Notes under the pieces: generated by a model
Told to the model about the DNA's origin: nothing
What the model saw: only the letters and a program-made list of their open reading frames with translations
Database searches by the model: none
Translations under genes and position numbers: made by a program
Source: Candidatus Poseidoniaceae archaeon
GTDB lineage: Archaea > Thermoplasmatota > Poseidoniia > Poseidoniales > Poseidoniaceae
NCBI GenBank assembly: GCA_028356125.1
Contig: JAOMTZ010000002.1
Span: 1 to 64,000 of the forward strand
Direction of reading: 5' to 3'
DNA: 64,000 bases
Shown here: in pieces, positions 47,012 through 57,443 of the stretch
Layout: every line of letters begins with the position of its first letter
Position numbering within the stretch: the stretch's first letter is position 1

Positions 47012-47635
47012 ATGGAAGACAGTCCCTTAGCAGTCAAAACTGGAACTAGTACAATCGGTATTACATTTAATGGAGGAGTAGTAGTTGGAGCTGACCACAG
47101 AGCAACTATGGGTCACTTCGTTGCAAACAAGAGTGTACAGAAGTTGTTCAAAATTGGAAACAATCTAGCTCTAACAACTGCTGGACTTGTAGGTCATGCT
47201 CAATCATTAGCACGTACACTTGCTGCAGAAGTATCCCTGTTTGAACTACGCCGAGGAGATTCTATGACCGTAAAGGGAGCTGCAACACTAACTGCAAACA
47301 TCCTATCAGGAAGACCTCATTGGGTACAATTACTAATCGTTGGAGTCGACAATGATGGCGGCTCTGTATACTCAATAGATTCTGCTGGCGGCTCAATACC
47401 TGACACTTACTGTGCAACAGGTTCTGGATCCCCATACATGTATGGTGTCCTAGAAGACGGATTCAGTGAAAATATGTCCAGAAAGGACGCAGTGGCTCTA
47501 GCTGCTCGCTCACTTTCTGCTTCTGCACAACGTGATGCAGCATCTGGAAATGGTATGGATTTGGCTGTAATTACAGCGAAAGACGGATATGTACCAGTCG
47601 ACCAGAGCGAAATCGCCGCCGCACTCAAAAGGTGA
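47012..47635 (+). CDS. psmB: Proteasome beta subunit
   Basis: Propeptide MEDSPLAVKTG then TSTIGITFNGGVVVGADHRATMG (Thr nucleophile). Confidence 0.95.
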   Translation: MEDSPLAVKTGTSTIGITFNGGVVVGADHRATMGHFVANKSVQKLFKIGNNLALTTAGLVGHAQSLARTLAAEVSLFELRRGDSMTVKGAATLTANILSGRPHWVQLLIVGVDNDGGSVYSIDSAGGSIPDTYCATGSGSPYMYGVLEDGFSENMSRKDAVALAARSLSASAQRDAASGNGMDLAVITAKDGYVPVDQSEIAAALKR

Positions 47636-47709
47636 GGCATTCCCACTCCACCTGCGGGTTAGTCCCGTGGATCTCCACCTCGGGGGTTCACAATGTCAAT
47701 CAGTGGGAC

Positions 47710-47717
47710 GGAGGTGA
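47710..47717 (+). promoter_or_regulatory. Shine-Dalgarno-like GGAGGTGA upstream of FttA start
   Basis: cggaggtgaacacgATG, supports start at 47723. Confidence 0.6.
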
Positions 47718-47722
47718 ACACG

Positions 47723-49627
47723 ATGAGACTTAGTTTCAAAGAAATGAAAGATGCGATAGCAAAAATCGTGCCGAAAGGAATCGAATATGACGTCGATTTA
47801 GAGGCAGGAGATATTGCGATAATTACACCCACACCAGATTCATTTGGTGGAGGCGAAGGACTAATTGGAAAAATAGCAAAAAAAATCAAGAGAAGAGTTG
47901 TTCTTCGACCACATGCTTCAATTATGAAAGATGAAAAAGAAACTGAAGAGTTCATACGAGATTTAATTGAAGAAGTAGCAGGAATCGATTCGATTTACTT
48001 CGATGCTTGTTACTGCGAGGTTACAGTAATCTGTAACAACCCTGGTGAAGCAGTAGGAAGAAGAGGAGCGAACGCAAAAGCTATTCGAGATAATTGTGGC
48101 TGGATGGTCAAATTCGAAAGAACTGCACCTATCCACTCCAAGACTGTTCACGATATCAAAGGCTACAGAGCATCCCATGCTAAAGAACGCCGTAAGTTGT
48201 TGAAAGATTTCGGATTGAACATTTACCGACCCAAGCGCCCGGGTTCCTTCTGGGTTAGGACGACTGGGCTTGGCTCATACAGAGAAGTTGGAAGGGCTTG
48301 TCACCTTGTTACGACAAACGAAAGCCGCGTAATGATCGATGTCGGAGTTAATATTGCATCAGATACAGACCCTATGCCTTACTTTACTGCGCCTGAAGCA
48401 CTACCTATGGAGAAAATGGATGCCGTTATTCTAACACACGCGCATCTAGACCACGCAGGTATGTTGCCCGTTCTTTTCAGATATGGCTACAGAGGACCTG
48501 TTTACTGCACACCACCGACAAGGGACATGATGCTATTGTTGCAATCAGATTACCTCAAGGTTGGAGGCGCTGAGGGTAAAAGAGCTCCATATGACATGGA
48601 AGATATACGAACTTGTATGCGCCACGTTGTTGACGTTGATTGGGGACAAACTGTCGACATCGCACCCGATATGAAACTGACATTCCATAATGCAGGTCAC
48701 ATTCTTGGTTCATCATCAGTTCACCTTCATGTAGGAGATGGGAAGCATAACATCGTATTCTCAGGGGACCAGAAGTATGAGAAATCATGGTTGTTCGATG
48801 CTGCTAACACTAGATTCCCTCGTTGTGAAACTTTGGTTATTGAATCGACATATGGCGCATCCGGAGATTTCCAGCCTAGCCGTGAAGAAGCAAATCAAGA
48901 ACTTCAGGATATTGTGAGCCGTACGATACAGAGAGGAGGCAAAATGATTTGTCCTGTATTCGCAGTTGGTAGATCCCAAGAAGTTATGATTGCAATCGAT
49001 GAGTTGTTCCGTTCAGGAAGTGTAAAACCAGTACCTGTCTACCTGGATGGTATGATTCAGGAAGCAACTGCTATACATTCATCACATCCAAATTATCTGA
49101 CACAGGCTCTGAGAAAGAGCCTACTGAAAGATGATGGAAACAATCCGTTCACAAGTGAATGGTTCAGACCTGTTCAGGGAAGAGACATGAGGGAATCTAT
49201 CATTATGGATAGCAGCCCATGTATTGTTCTAGCAACTAGTGGAATGATGAATGGGGGGCCAGTAATGAATTACTTCCAGAATTGGGCACATGAAAACCGA
49301 AATTCACTCTGCTTTGTAGGATACCAAGCCGAAGGAACATTGGGTAGAAGATTACAGAAAGGATTCAGTGAAGTTCCAATGGTTATCAATGGACAAACTG
49401 AGATTGTCAAGATTGGTTGCGAAATGGCAACTATTGATGGATTCAGTGGACACTCAGATAGAAGACAACTTCTTGAGTTCATTGAGAACATGAGTCCAAG
49501 GCCAAAGAATGTTATTTGCCACCATGGTGATTACTTCAAGTGTAACGAATTGGGAAGAACGCTACGTGAGAAGTTCAAGGTTAGGACTTATGCACCTCAA
49601 AACCTTGAGACTGTCAGACTTTCCTGA
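47723..49627 (+). CDS. KH-domain beta-CASP ribonuclease / transcription termination factor FttA (aCPSF1)
   Basis: N-terminal KH region (NNPGEAVGRRGANAKAI), LTHAHLDHAG, AGHILGSSS, VFAVGRSQEVM, GFSGHSDR. Confidence 0.95.
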   Translation: MRLSFKEMKDAIAKIVPKGIEYDVDLEAGDIAIITPTPDSFGGGEGLIGKIAKKIKRRVVLRPHASIMKDEKETEEFIRDLIEEVAGIDSIYFDACYCEVTVICNNPGEAVGRRGANAKAIRDNCGWMVKFERTAPIHSKTVHDIKGYRASHAKERRKLLKDFGLNIYRPKRPGSFWVRTTGLGSYREVGRACHLVTTNESRVMIDVGVNIASDTDPMPYFTAPEALPMEKMDAVILTHAHLDHAGMLPVLFRYGYRGPVYCTPPTRDMMLLLQSDYLKVGGAEGKRAPYDMEDIRTCMRHVVDVDWGQTVDIAPDMKLTFHNAGHILGSSSVHLHVGDGKHNIVFSGDQKYEKSWLFDAANTRFPRCETLVIESTYGASGDFQPSREEANQELQDIVSRTIQRGGKMICPVFAVGRSQEVMIAIDELFRSGSVKPVPVYLDGMIQEATAIHSSHPNYLTQALRKSLLKDDGNNPFTSEWFRPVQGRDMRESIIMDSSPCIVLATSGMMNGGPVMNYFQNWAHENRNSLCFVGYQAEGTLGRRLQKGFSEVPMVINGQTEIVKIGCEMATIDGFSGHSDRRQLLEFIENMSPRPKNVICHHGDYFKCNELGRTLREKFKVRTYAPQNLETVRLS

Positions 49628-50998
49628 TTAATCGAAGAACTGCTCCACCAAGTGAGCTGTTTGATCTCGCATTTCAGACAGATTACCAAGCCATTCCGTG
49701 GCTCTTTCGATACACATTTGTTTCATTTCTCCAGCCAAGATTTTACCTGCACGGTAACCTTGGTTTATTTCAGCCAAGAATGCGTCATCTTCTTCGAAGA
49801 AATACATCATATACTGATATGCGACGTCTTTGTCAGGATCTCCGCCTAATCTTCGATGTTCTTCTAGAGTTGCTTGACCACCAGAATATGACTTTTTGAT
49901 TTTCTTTTCTGCAGTAGCAATATCATCAGAAAGGAATAATGTTGTTTTTGGTTTAGATGATGACATTTTGTCACCAGTCATACCAACTGCAAACCTATGG
50001 TAAGTGCTGGAAGGAGCAAGTAAGCCCATCCCACCCATACTTCTCTCCAATGCAAGAAGTGCCATACGGATTGAGGATTTATCACGAGGAGTTGCGCTTG
50101 GAATATTCACAGTCCCATGTTTGGGGTTAGACATGATATCTGAAAAACCTAAACCTGAAATAGCAGCCACTATTTTTGCGAATACATCTTTCTGCTTTTC
50201 TTTGTTAACACGGCCATTGGCTTCAACACCCATTATCAAAGCATTATCTTCTTGGACAGAAACGCCAACCTGTAATCCCATCTTGGCATCGCTAACGTTG
50301 AACCAGTTTGTCTTGGAAGCAAGACCGCGCGTCAACCTTAGGTGGGGATCTTGGTCCACACCAACAGGGACTACTACCGGACGCAAACCCCCGTATTCAT
50401 CCAACTGAGGATGAAGGATATCACCTGCTTGAACCAGAGGTGCTTGCACATGAGCTAGATTTGTAGCACCATCAAAACCGTATATTGCTTCTAACTCTGA
50501 TAGGTTTGTCCTTTTACCCAACTGGAAACCTAAGCGTTGAACAACACTCCTTTCAGATTGAAAATAGACTGTTGTTTTCTCTGGGTCCAGACCCAGTGCT
50601 GCATAATTCGCCACATATTCTTGTGATGCAATCTTACGACCCTCTGCCAATGAAATACCTCTGGTAGCAGTGGATTCTAAATCAGCGACTGCAATGGTAA
50701 CATCCCCGCCTTGCTTCTGAAACCAATTTACTTGATCGATAACCATCGAATGACCAAGATGCATCATTCCAGATGGCATTAACCCCGTAAGAACACCGAA
50801 TGGGTCACCCTTTCTCTTAGCCTCGAGGACAACATCTAGCTCTCGGTGAGCGAATACAATATCTCTACGGTGAAGCCTTGAAGGGTCATTCAATTTGACA
50901 TTCGACATTGAAGATAATCCGAATTGCTCGATGATCCTCGAGTAATCTGTGGATTGAGATGAGCCCCAAGGATCGATGGTTACTTCATCATTCATCAT
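49628..50998 (-). CDS. trpS: Tryptophanyl-tRNA synthetase
   Basis: GLMPSGMMHLGHSMVIDQV, QAPLVQAGDILHPQ, DKMSSSKP; downstream ATG (MNDEV/MMNDEV) preferred. Confidence 0.9.
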   Translation of the reverse strand: MMNDEVTIDPWGSSQSTDYSRIIEQFGLSSMSNVKLNDPSRLHRRDIVFAHRELDVVLEAKRKGDPFGVLTGLMPSGMMHLGHSMVIDQVNWFQKQGGDVTIAVADLESTATRGISLAEGRKIASQEYVANYAALGLDPEKTTVYFQSERSVVQRLGFQLGKRTNLSELEAIYGFDGATNLAHVQAPLVQAGDILHPQLDEYGGLRPVVVPVGVDQDPHLRLTRGLASKTNWFNVSDAKMGLQVGVSVQEDNALIMGVEANGRVNKEKQKDVFAKIVAAISGLGFSDIMSNPKHGTVNIPSATPRDKSSIRMALLALERSMGGMGLLAPSSTYHRFAVGMTGDKMSSSKPKTTLFLSDDIATAEKKIKKSYSGGQATLEEHRRLGGDPDKDVAYQYMMYFFEEDDAFLAEINQGYRAGKILAGEMKQMCIERATEWLGNLSEMRDQTAHLVEQFFD

Positions 50999-52229
50999 CA
51001 TCACCGCCTGTGCTAACATCCATCAAGCCTTCGGCTTTAGAATGTTGAATGGCGTCCTTCTTGAGCAATAACCATATCCCCGATACACTAGTGATTAGAA
51101 CTCCTAATCCTAAATATGGAAGCCAAGCGATTCCTTCATCCAAACTTCGAGGAGATATCAGCCATGTAAATCTCAACTCATCATTTGCATCAAATCTCTT
51201 TGACCAAAGGAATAGGTCGGTAGTTGAATGCCCTGCAATTGTTAATGCAGAAGATTTGTTATTGAAAAATCTAGAGACACTATTAACCTCATATTCAGAG
51301 TCATCCGAGAACTCTAAACTGACATTATGCCCCCTAAGTACACTCAAATATAGAATTGAACCATCGAACCTCCAACCTTCTTTAGTGTTTGAATCAGATT
51401 CATCCATTTCGGTTAATGATGACTCGATAACCGTTCCATTTTCAATTTCAATCATCCATGTCACAGGAACATTCCAGGCGTGTGGAGATGAAGATTTGCA
51501 ACTTTCTGAATTCAAATGTTCAAAAGTAAATGTTTTATTTACAAAATTATGATGTAAATCATCGCATTGAGAGGCAGCCCAGTAGGAATAAGCTTCTCCC
51601 CATGTAGTGAACCAAACATCATCTCTCTCCGAAAGCATGTCCAATACCTCACCGTCATGCCTGACTGTAGCATCGTAAATTCTGCCAATCCAGTACATGT
51701 TAACAAGACCACCTTCGTCCAACTCTAAACTTAGTGAATCTATATCTGCAATTTCTTTTTCTAAAGAACCACCTCTTCTTCCTAGATCGTACCAATCGGA
51801 GTTCTTCGTTGGAACATCATCAGAAGAATGCCAAGCAGTGGAATCTTGGCCTGTTTCATCACCATGTACCATGAACCCTTGACCTGCAATAATCGAATGC
51901 TGCGATGCGGTTAAGTCGTCAGGAGTGAATGTAGAAATGGGACTTTTACTCCATTTAGAAGCATCAATTCGGTCCTCGATGTAGTCTCGACATTCTAATG
52001 ACATCGCCCCAGGGTCTGCTTCCCAAGCAAGATTAGGCATCCCATAGCATCCAAACTCATCGCCATTTTCTAGGTGCTCTAGACCAATGGTTGCAAGCCA
52101 GCCGTCTTCTTCCCATTTGACATCTGCAAGAACCGATGGAGCGAGTGTTGCGGTAAGCAACATCCCCAATACCAGCATACGCATGTGCATACGCTTGTGA
52201 GGTAGGCATTTCAGCATTACCACATACAT
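50988..52229 (-). CDS. Hypothetical secreted/membrane-anchored protein
   Basis: Signal MLVLGMLLTATLAPSVLA and C-terminal TM; start codon uncertain. Confidence 0.7.
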   Translation of the reverse strand: MYVVMLKCLPHKRMHMRMLVLGMLLTATLAPSVLADVKWEEDGWLATIGLEHLENGDEFGCYGMPNLAWEADPGAMSLECRDYIEDRIDASKWSKSPISTFTPDDLTASQHSIIAGQGFMVHGDETGQDSTAWHSSDDVPTKNSDWYDLGRRGGSLEKEIADIDSLSLELDEGGLVNMYWIGRIYDATVRHDGEVLDMLSERDDVWFTTWGEAYSYWAASQCDDLHHNFVNKTFTFEHLNSESCKSSSPHAWNVPVTWMIEIENGTVIESSLTEMDESDSNTKEGWRFDGSILYLSVLRGHNVSLEFSDDSEYEVNSVSRFFNNKSSALTIAGHSTTDLFLWSKRFDANDELRFTWLISPRSLDEGIAWLPYLGLGVLITSVSGIWLLLKKDAIQHSKAEGLMDVSTGGDDDE

Positions 52230-52272
52230 CTTCTAAGTAACCATCAAAGGTTAGGTTCATTTCCATCAGATT

Positions 52273-53037
52273 ATGAGTGACCTCAAAGAGGCGTGGATGG
52301 CTTTGGAAAGCCACTGGAAAATCACTCCCGCAAATAATCGGATCAGCGGAGACAAATCATACGGTTTCATGAGATGGACACTAGCACCATTTTTCCGAAT
52401 GATATTACGCGTAAAGATAAGAGGAATTAGCAATGTTCCTAAATCAGGACCAACGATACTCGCAGCAAACCATCTCTCTCACGTGGACCCTTTGGTTGTG
52501 ATTCTGGCATCCAGAAGAAAAACTCACTATTTGGCTAAAGATGGACACTTCCGGAATTTCGCATTAGCTAGTTTCATGCGTGCAACTGGTCAAATTGAAA
52601 CTAATCGAGAAACTGGAGGCTCTGAAGCTCTTTCCAGTGCAGCAGTGGCACTACATGCAAAGAGAGCGCTAGGAATATTCCCCGAAGGCACTCGTTCAAA
52701 ACGTGAAGAACCACCGTTTTTGCTACGAGGAAAGACGGGTTTTGCAAGACTCGCGGCTGCATACCCAGAAGTTCCGGTTGTCCCAATCGGACTTACAGGC
52801 ACTCGCAATTTCATGGCACCTTCTAAACACAAGTTTCCGCGATTCTGGAGAAGAGTTGGGATATCTTACGGCAAGCCGATCACCTGGTGGGAATGGCTGG
52901 AGAAAAAAGGAGATTTAGAACATTTGCAAGCACTTGCTCACAAAGAAGACCACGAAGTTAAAGCTGCTCTCGCTGCCATGTATCGAGAGTTTACTGATGC
53001 TTTCATGGAGAGAATACGTGGCCAAGGTGCTCCGTGA
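52273..53037 (+). CDS. 1-acyl-sn-glycerol-3-phosphate acyltransferase (PlsC)-like
   Basis: [15 protein letters not shown] (HxxxxD), [22 protein letters not shown]. Confidence 0.9.
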   Translation: MSDLKEAWMALESHWKITPANNRISGDKSYGFMRWTLAPFFRMILRVKIRGISNVPKSGPTILAANHLSHVDPLVVILASRRKTHYLAKDGHFRNFALASFMRATGQIETNRETGGSEALSSAAVALHAKRALGIFPEGTRSKREEPPFLLRGKTGFARLAAAYPEVPVVPIGLTGTRNFMAPSKHKFPRFWRRVGISYGKPITWWEWLEKKGDLEHLQALAHKEDHEVKAALAAMYREFTDAFMERIRGQGAP

Positions 53038-53074
53038 CAATCCTCAAAGGCCTTCGCAATCAACAGTCATATCG

Positions 53075-53872
53075 ATGCAAGAGTACCTCAATCTAATGCA
53101 ACGCATCCTCGATGAAGGGGAGGAGAAAGGTGACCGTACTGGAACCGGCACTATTTCGGTGTTTGGACACCAAATGCGATTTGACCTCTCCAAAGGTTTT
53201 CCAATGGTAACGACCAAGAAATTGCATCTAAAATCAATTATTCATGAACTACTTTGGTTCATTGCAGGAGATACTAATATTGAGTATTTGCAACAAAATG
53301 GAGTTCGTATTTGGAATGATTGGGCTGATGAAAATGGGGATTTGGGCCCTGTTTATGGTAAACAGTGGAGGAAGTGGGAGTCGACTGATGGCCGCGTTAT
53401 TGATCAACTCCAGCAAGCTGTTGACATGATTAAGAACAACCCTAACTCGCGTCGGATTATTGTTAGTGCTTGGAATGTTGGTGAACTAGAAGAGATGGCA
53501 CTAATGCCATGTCATGCCTTTTTCCAATTCCATGTAGCAGGTGGTAAATTAAATTGCCAACTCTACCAAAGAAGTGCTGATGTATTCTTAGGAGTGCCTT
53601 TCAATATTGCATCATATGCACTTCTGACTCACATGATGGCTCAAGTTTGTGACTTAGAGGCTGGAACATTTGTTCATACAATTGGTGATGCACACCTCTA
53701 CACAAACCACCTTGAACAAAGCAACTTACAATTATCTAGAACTCCTATTGAACCACTACCCATATTGAAGTTGAATCCAGAAATCAAAAACATTGATGAT
53801 TTCAGTTACGAGGATATCGAAGTAATTGGTTACGAGCATCACCCACACATCAAAGCCCCAATAGCGGTGTGA
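53075..53872 (+). CDS. thyA: Thymidylate synthase
   Basis: [31 protein letters not shown] ... [45 protein letters not shown] track start 52934 overlaps upstream gene. Confidence 0.96.
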   Translation: MQEYLNLMQRILDEGEEKGDRTGTGTISVFGHQMRFDLSKGFPMVTTKKLHLKSIIHELLWFIAGDTNIEYLQQNGVRIWNDWADENGDLGPVYGKQWRKWESTDGRVIDQLQQAVDMIKNNPNSRRIIVSAWNVGELEEMALMPCHAFFQFHVAGGKLNCQLYQRSADVFLGVPFNIASYALLTHMMAQVCDLEAGTFVHTIGDAHLYTNHLEQSNLQLSRTPIEPLPILKLNPEIKNIDDFSYEDIEVIGYEHHPHIKAPIAV

Positions 53873-53876
53873 TTCA

Positions 53877-54338
53877 ATGCTGGGTATGATTGTTGCATGT
53901 GACCGAAATGGCGCTATTGGAAAGGATGGAGATTTGCCTTGGAGGCAATCAACAGATCTGAAGCATTTCAAACAAGTAACAATGGGCTCAAATCTAATTA
54001 TGGGGCGTAAAACTTGGGATTCACTACCAGGGATATTACCTGGCAGAACTCACTATGTTCTTTCCAGAGGTGAAGTAGAGGGTGTTGAGGTTATCACATT
54101 CGAACAAGCATTAAACATGGAAGGTTGGATTATTGGAGGCGGAGAAATATACAAATTATTCTTGGAACATGTTTCCGAACTACACCGCACAATTATTGAT
54201 GCTAGAGTTTCAGATGCAGATACCCATTTTCCAGACATCACGGGATTAGGTTTCACATTAACAGAAGAAAAGCATGTAGTTGCTGGTGAAAAAGACCAAC
54301 ACGACATGGTGTTCCAGCATTGGAATAGAAACTTGTGA
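53877..54338 (+). CDS. folA: Dihydrofolate reductase
   Basis: MIVACDRNGAIGKDGDLPWRQSTDLKHFKQVTMGSNLIMGRKTWDSLPG. Confidence 0.95.
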   Translation: MLGMIVACDRNGAIGKDGDLPWRQSTDLKHFKQVTMGSNLIMGRKTWDSLPGILPGRTHYVLSRGEVEGVEVITFEQALNMEGWIIGGGEIYKLFLEHVSELHRTIIDARVSDADTHFPDITGLGFTLTEEKHVVAGEKDQHDMVFQHWNRNL

Positions 54339-54367
54339 ACTCGGTTTTCGCAGTTCAGTTTTTCCAA

Positions 54368-54466
54368 TTAACCAGTAATTATTGTCATCGCACCATGGAA
54401 TAACATCAATGTGGTAAATAGTACAATCATTGTTACAGTCATGATTAGTTCAAATCCGGGATTCAT
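54368..54466 (-). CDS. Candidate 32-aa single-TM microprotein
   Basis: Manual translation MNPGFELIMTVTMIVLFTTLMLFHGAMTIITG*; not in ORF track. Confidence 0.35.
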   Translation of the reverse strand: MNPGFELIMTVTMIVLFTTLMLFHGAMTIITG

Positions 54467-54534
54467 AGTATATCACTATGTCATGGAAATCAAACTGTGT
54501 GTATAAAGATAATTCCGGATTTATGGAATTATCA

Positions 54535-54934
54535 GAGGGCCATCGGACCACCTGGCGTGATTTCAGGCAACATTCACAAATCCCCGTAAAGTGCAGGACC
54601 TGTCACATAAGTTCCAACAATTCCTAGCTCACCTTAGTATTGTGTGCTAGAGCAATCCATGGCCTTACTTCATCATCGATTTCAACATCAATGAAATCTT
54701 CAAAGCCCCCACATCGAACATTTCCACAATCATCTGTAATGTCAAGTGGGTCATCCAGTGAATTTACAGCCACTGTGGTGATAAGGGGGTTTTCGGCAAA
54801 TGCATCTGTCATAATAGACATGTAACCTGACCATCCACCATTATCATCTCCTTCTCAAATTCATCATCTCCAAAACATCCAGCTAATGCTTGGGTGGAAA
54901 GTATCAACAGTGTAAACAAGACACCAGTGCGCAT
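54535..54934 (-). pseudogene. Frameshifted lipoprotein remnant
   Basis: Frame 1 MRTGVLFTLLILSTQALAGCFGDDEFE; frame 2 GDDNGGWSGYMSIMTDAFAENPLITT...ALAHNTK; frame 3 GELGIVGTYVTGPALYGDL*MLPEITPGGPMAL*. Confidence 0.65.
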
Positions 54935-55019
54935 ATTCTAACATCTTGTGCATTGTTGATGAACTCTCCTCTTTCGTTGTAATGGAACAGTTGAAGTGTA
55001 TCTTCTTGCTCGTAGGCAT

Positions 55020-55598
55020 ATGAGCGCAGGCATCATTATTGGAGTAATCGCAGGAATTGTAGCCATAATTCTACTGATTTGGTTCATTAGCACATGGAAC
55101 AGATTAGTTCGCCTAGAAGAGAACGTAAACAAGTCATGGTCTGACATTGATGTTCTACTAAAACAACGATATGACATGATTCCAAACTTGGTAAACATCG
55201 TCAAAGGATACGCTAAGCATGAGCGTGAAATCTTCGAGCAATTCGCATTAGCACGACAAACTGCTGCTGGTGCTCTAGCGTCAGGTGACGTGCGTGGAGT
55301 TGGAGCAGCTGAAGGTACACTTGCTGGTCTAATGCCAAGAATCAACATGGTTGCTGAGCAATACCCTGAATTGAAGGCTGATACTTCTTTCGTCAACGTC
55401 CAAAACCAACTCGTATCAATTGAGAACCAAGTTTCTGACCGACGTGAGTTCTACAATGCTAGCGCTACTAACTGGAATGCAGCAATTCAGATGATTCCAA
55501 CCAGTATCGTTGCAGGCATGAAGAATGCAATGCGCCGTGACTTATTCGAAGTAACCGATCCGGTTCAAAGAGAAGCAGTTCAGATTAGTTTCGACTAA
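55020..55598 (+). CDS. LemA family protein
   Basis: WNRLVRLEENVNKSWSDIDVLLKQRYDMIPNLVNIVKGYAKHE. Confidence 0.93.
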   Translation: MSAGIIIGVIAGIVAIILLIWFISTWNRLVRLEENVNKSWSDIDVLLKQRYDMIPNLVNIVKGYAKHEREIFEQFALARQTAAGALASGDVRGVGAAEGTLAGLMPRINMVAEQYPELKADTSFVNVQNQLVSIENQVSDRREFYNASATNWNAAIQMIPTSIVAGMKNAMRRDLFEVTDPVQREAVQISFD

Positions 55599-55608
55599 TA
55601 CAACTAGT

Positions 55609-56631
55609 TCATTTTTTGAAACGTAGTAGGACTTTCCCGATGTTCTTTGCATCGTGAATGTATTGATGAGCATTCGCTACATCTTCCGCATCAAATACTG
55701 AATCAATAACCGGTTTGAGATGACCTAACTTGATTCCTTTCATTATTTTGTATAGTTGCTCAGACATTGCATCTTCATCTTTCCAAGTCCCCATATGAAC
55801 TCCAAAGACACCACGGTTTCGGGTCATCAATTTCAGAGGATCAAACTTAGGTGTTTTTCTCCAGGCTAAGAATGCTCGAATCATCGACCTTTTCGAAGAA
55901 GGGGCTGCAGCCGACATCCCATATGTGTAGAGTCTTCCGCCCTCTGCTAGAACCGACAAACTGCGGGTAAGGTTGTCACCGCCAATAGGGTCAAGAATAT
56001 GGTTAACACCACGGCCATCTGTGGCTTCTTTGATAATCTGAACGAAATCCTGGTTGTGCCGATCGATAGGAATTCCTCCAAATGATTCGATAATCTCTGA
56101 TTTCGAACCAGATGCAGTCGCCCAAACATTGTCTATTCCTGCCCATTGACAAAGTTGTAATGCTGCTGTTCCAACACCACCTGCTCCACCATGAATCAAA
56201 ACAGTCTCGCCTTTCTTCAGATGTCCAAGGTAGTGTAGCATGTGGTGTGCTGTAAGGTAAGTTACTGGCATTGCAGCAGCTTCATCCAGCCCCATCTCAT
56301 CAGGAACTGGGATTACTCTAGAGGTTTTTACTGCCACATGGCTAGATTGACCACCAGTCGGCACTGCTGCAACAACTCGTTGTCCAACTTCAAACCCGGT
56401 TACCCCACTACCAAGAGAATTTATTGTCCCACTTAACTCATAACCTGGAGTGAAAGGAAATGGTGGCCTAGGCTGATATAGCCCTAGACGCATTAACGTA
56501 TCAGCGAAGTTTATTCCAGCAAAGTGGACTTCAATACAAACCTCACCTTCTTTTGGAGTGGGCATATCCATTTCCAGGATTTTCAAAACAGACGGAGAGC
56601 CTGCTTTTGTGATTGCAACTCGATGAGCCAT
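55609..56631 (-). CDS. Zinc-type alcohol dehydrogenase / quinone oxidoreductase (MDR) family
   Basis: GVNFADT-like FAGINFADTLMRLGLYQPRPPFPFTPGYELSG; HGGAGGVGTAALQL. Confidence 0.9.
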   Translation of the reverse strand: MAHRVAITKAGSPSVLKILEMDMPTPKEGEVCIEVHFAGINFADTLMRLGLYQPRPPFPFTPGYELSGTINSLGSGVTGFEVGQRVVAAVPTGGQSSHVAVKTSRVIPVPDEMGLDEAAAMPVTYLTAHHMLHYLGHLKKGETVLIHGGAGGVGTAALQLCQWAGIDNVWATASGSKSEIIESFGGIPIDRHNQDFVQIIKEATDGRGVNHILDPIGGDNLTRSLSVLAEGGRLYTYGMSAAAPSSKRSMIRAFLAWRKTPKFDPLKLMTRNRGVFGVHMGTWKDEDAMSEQLYKIMKGIKLGHLKPVIDSVFDAEDVANAHQYIHDAKNIGKVLLRFKK

Positions 56632-56681
56632 AGATGTCCTACAAGGGATTACAAATCAATACTTGCCTGTTCTTGATTGGC

Positions 56682-57443
56682 TCATTCTTCTTCTACAGAA
56701 ATTAATTCACGGTCACGAATCATAACCATAAGGAACCAAAGGCCAATTCCTGCAGCTAGATGCTTCAAAGTATGTCCGCTAATTATTCCTGTGATTTCGA
56801 ATATCTGCTGATCTGCAAACTCAAATATTGTTGCCAAAAGGAACATCGAAAGCCCCCAATAATATCCTGAAATTTTATCATAAATCCGATGCCCACAGAA
56901 TAAAAAAATAGGGAACAGAATAAATGGATGATGCTTCACAATGAAATAAACTCGTAAATCGTCAAAAACAGGCCACCATAGAACAGATAGAATACTCGCA
57001 ATAACGATGGGCAAGTGGATTTTAGCTGCGAGATTTCTATCCCACATATCGTGAATTAGTAATGAGATACAAGAACCAATAACAACAGACATTCCCAAGC
57101 GATCCCACAACATAGTGGAATCTGTTGGGTCTAAATGGAACCAAACTGAACCTGCAAATGTCAAAATCATCCCAGAGAACAGTGTGATTTGAATACTAAT
57201 TTCATCCTCAGACACCTTAGGTAACTTCCGGCTTTCATGTACAAAAGCAAGACCTACAACTCCTGGATAAATGATTGCTAAATTCGACATCACATCGAGT
57301 GCATTCGGGATTCCTAGAATCTCTCTATCATCTGCAAAATCATGATACTCTTGAGGTTGAGAGATGGGCCCATAAAAAAGAGCCACAATAATGAATACAA
57401 ATAAGGCCGAGAAATACAGCCTTTTTGCATTCATTTCACTCAC
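56682..57443 (-). CDS. CREST/alkaline ceramidase-like membrane protein
   Basis: WFHLDPTDSTMLWDRLGMSV ... SGHTLKHLAAGIGLWF; seven or so TM segments. Confidence 0.6.
   Translation of the reverse strand: MSEMNAKRLYFSALFVFIIVALFYGPISQPQEYHDFADDREILGIPNALDVMSNLAIIYPGVVGLAFVHESRKLPKVSEDEISIQITLFSGMILTFAGSVWFHLDPTDSTMLWDRLGMSVVIGSCISLLIHDMWDRNLAAKIHLPIVIASILSVLWWPVFDDLRVYFIVKHHPFILFPIFLFCGHRIYDKISGYYWGLSMFLLATIFEFADQQIFEITGIISGHTLKHLAAGIGLWFLMVMIRDRELISVEEE

Noticed and set aside
52934-53074. Upstream extension of thyA ORF
   Set aside because: Overlaps the PlsC-like gene out of frame; ThyA homology starts at [12 protein letters not shown] (53075).
54938-55396. 152-aa minus-strand ORF
   Set aside because: Antisense to the well-supported LemA gene.
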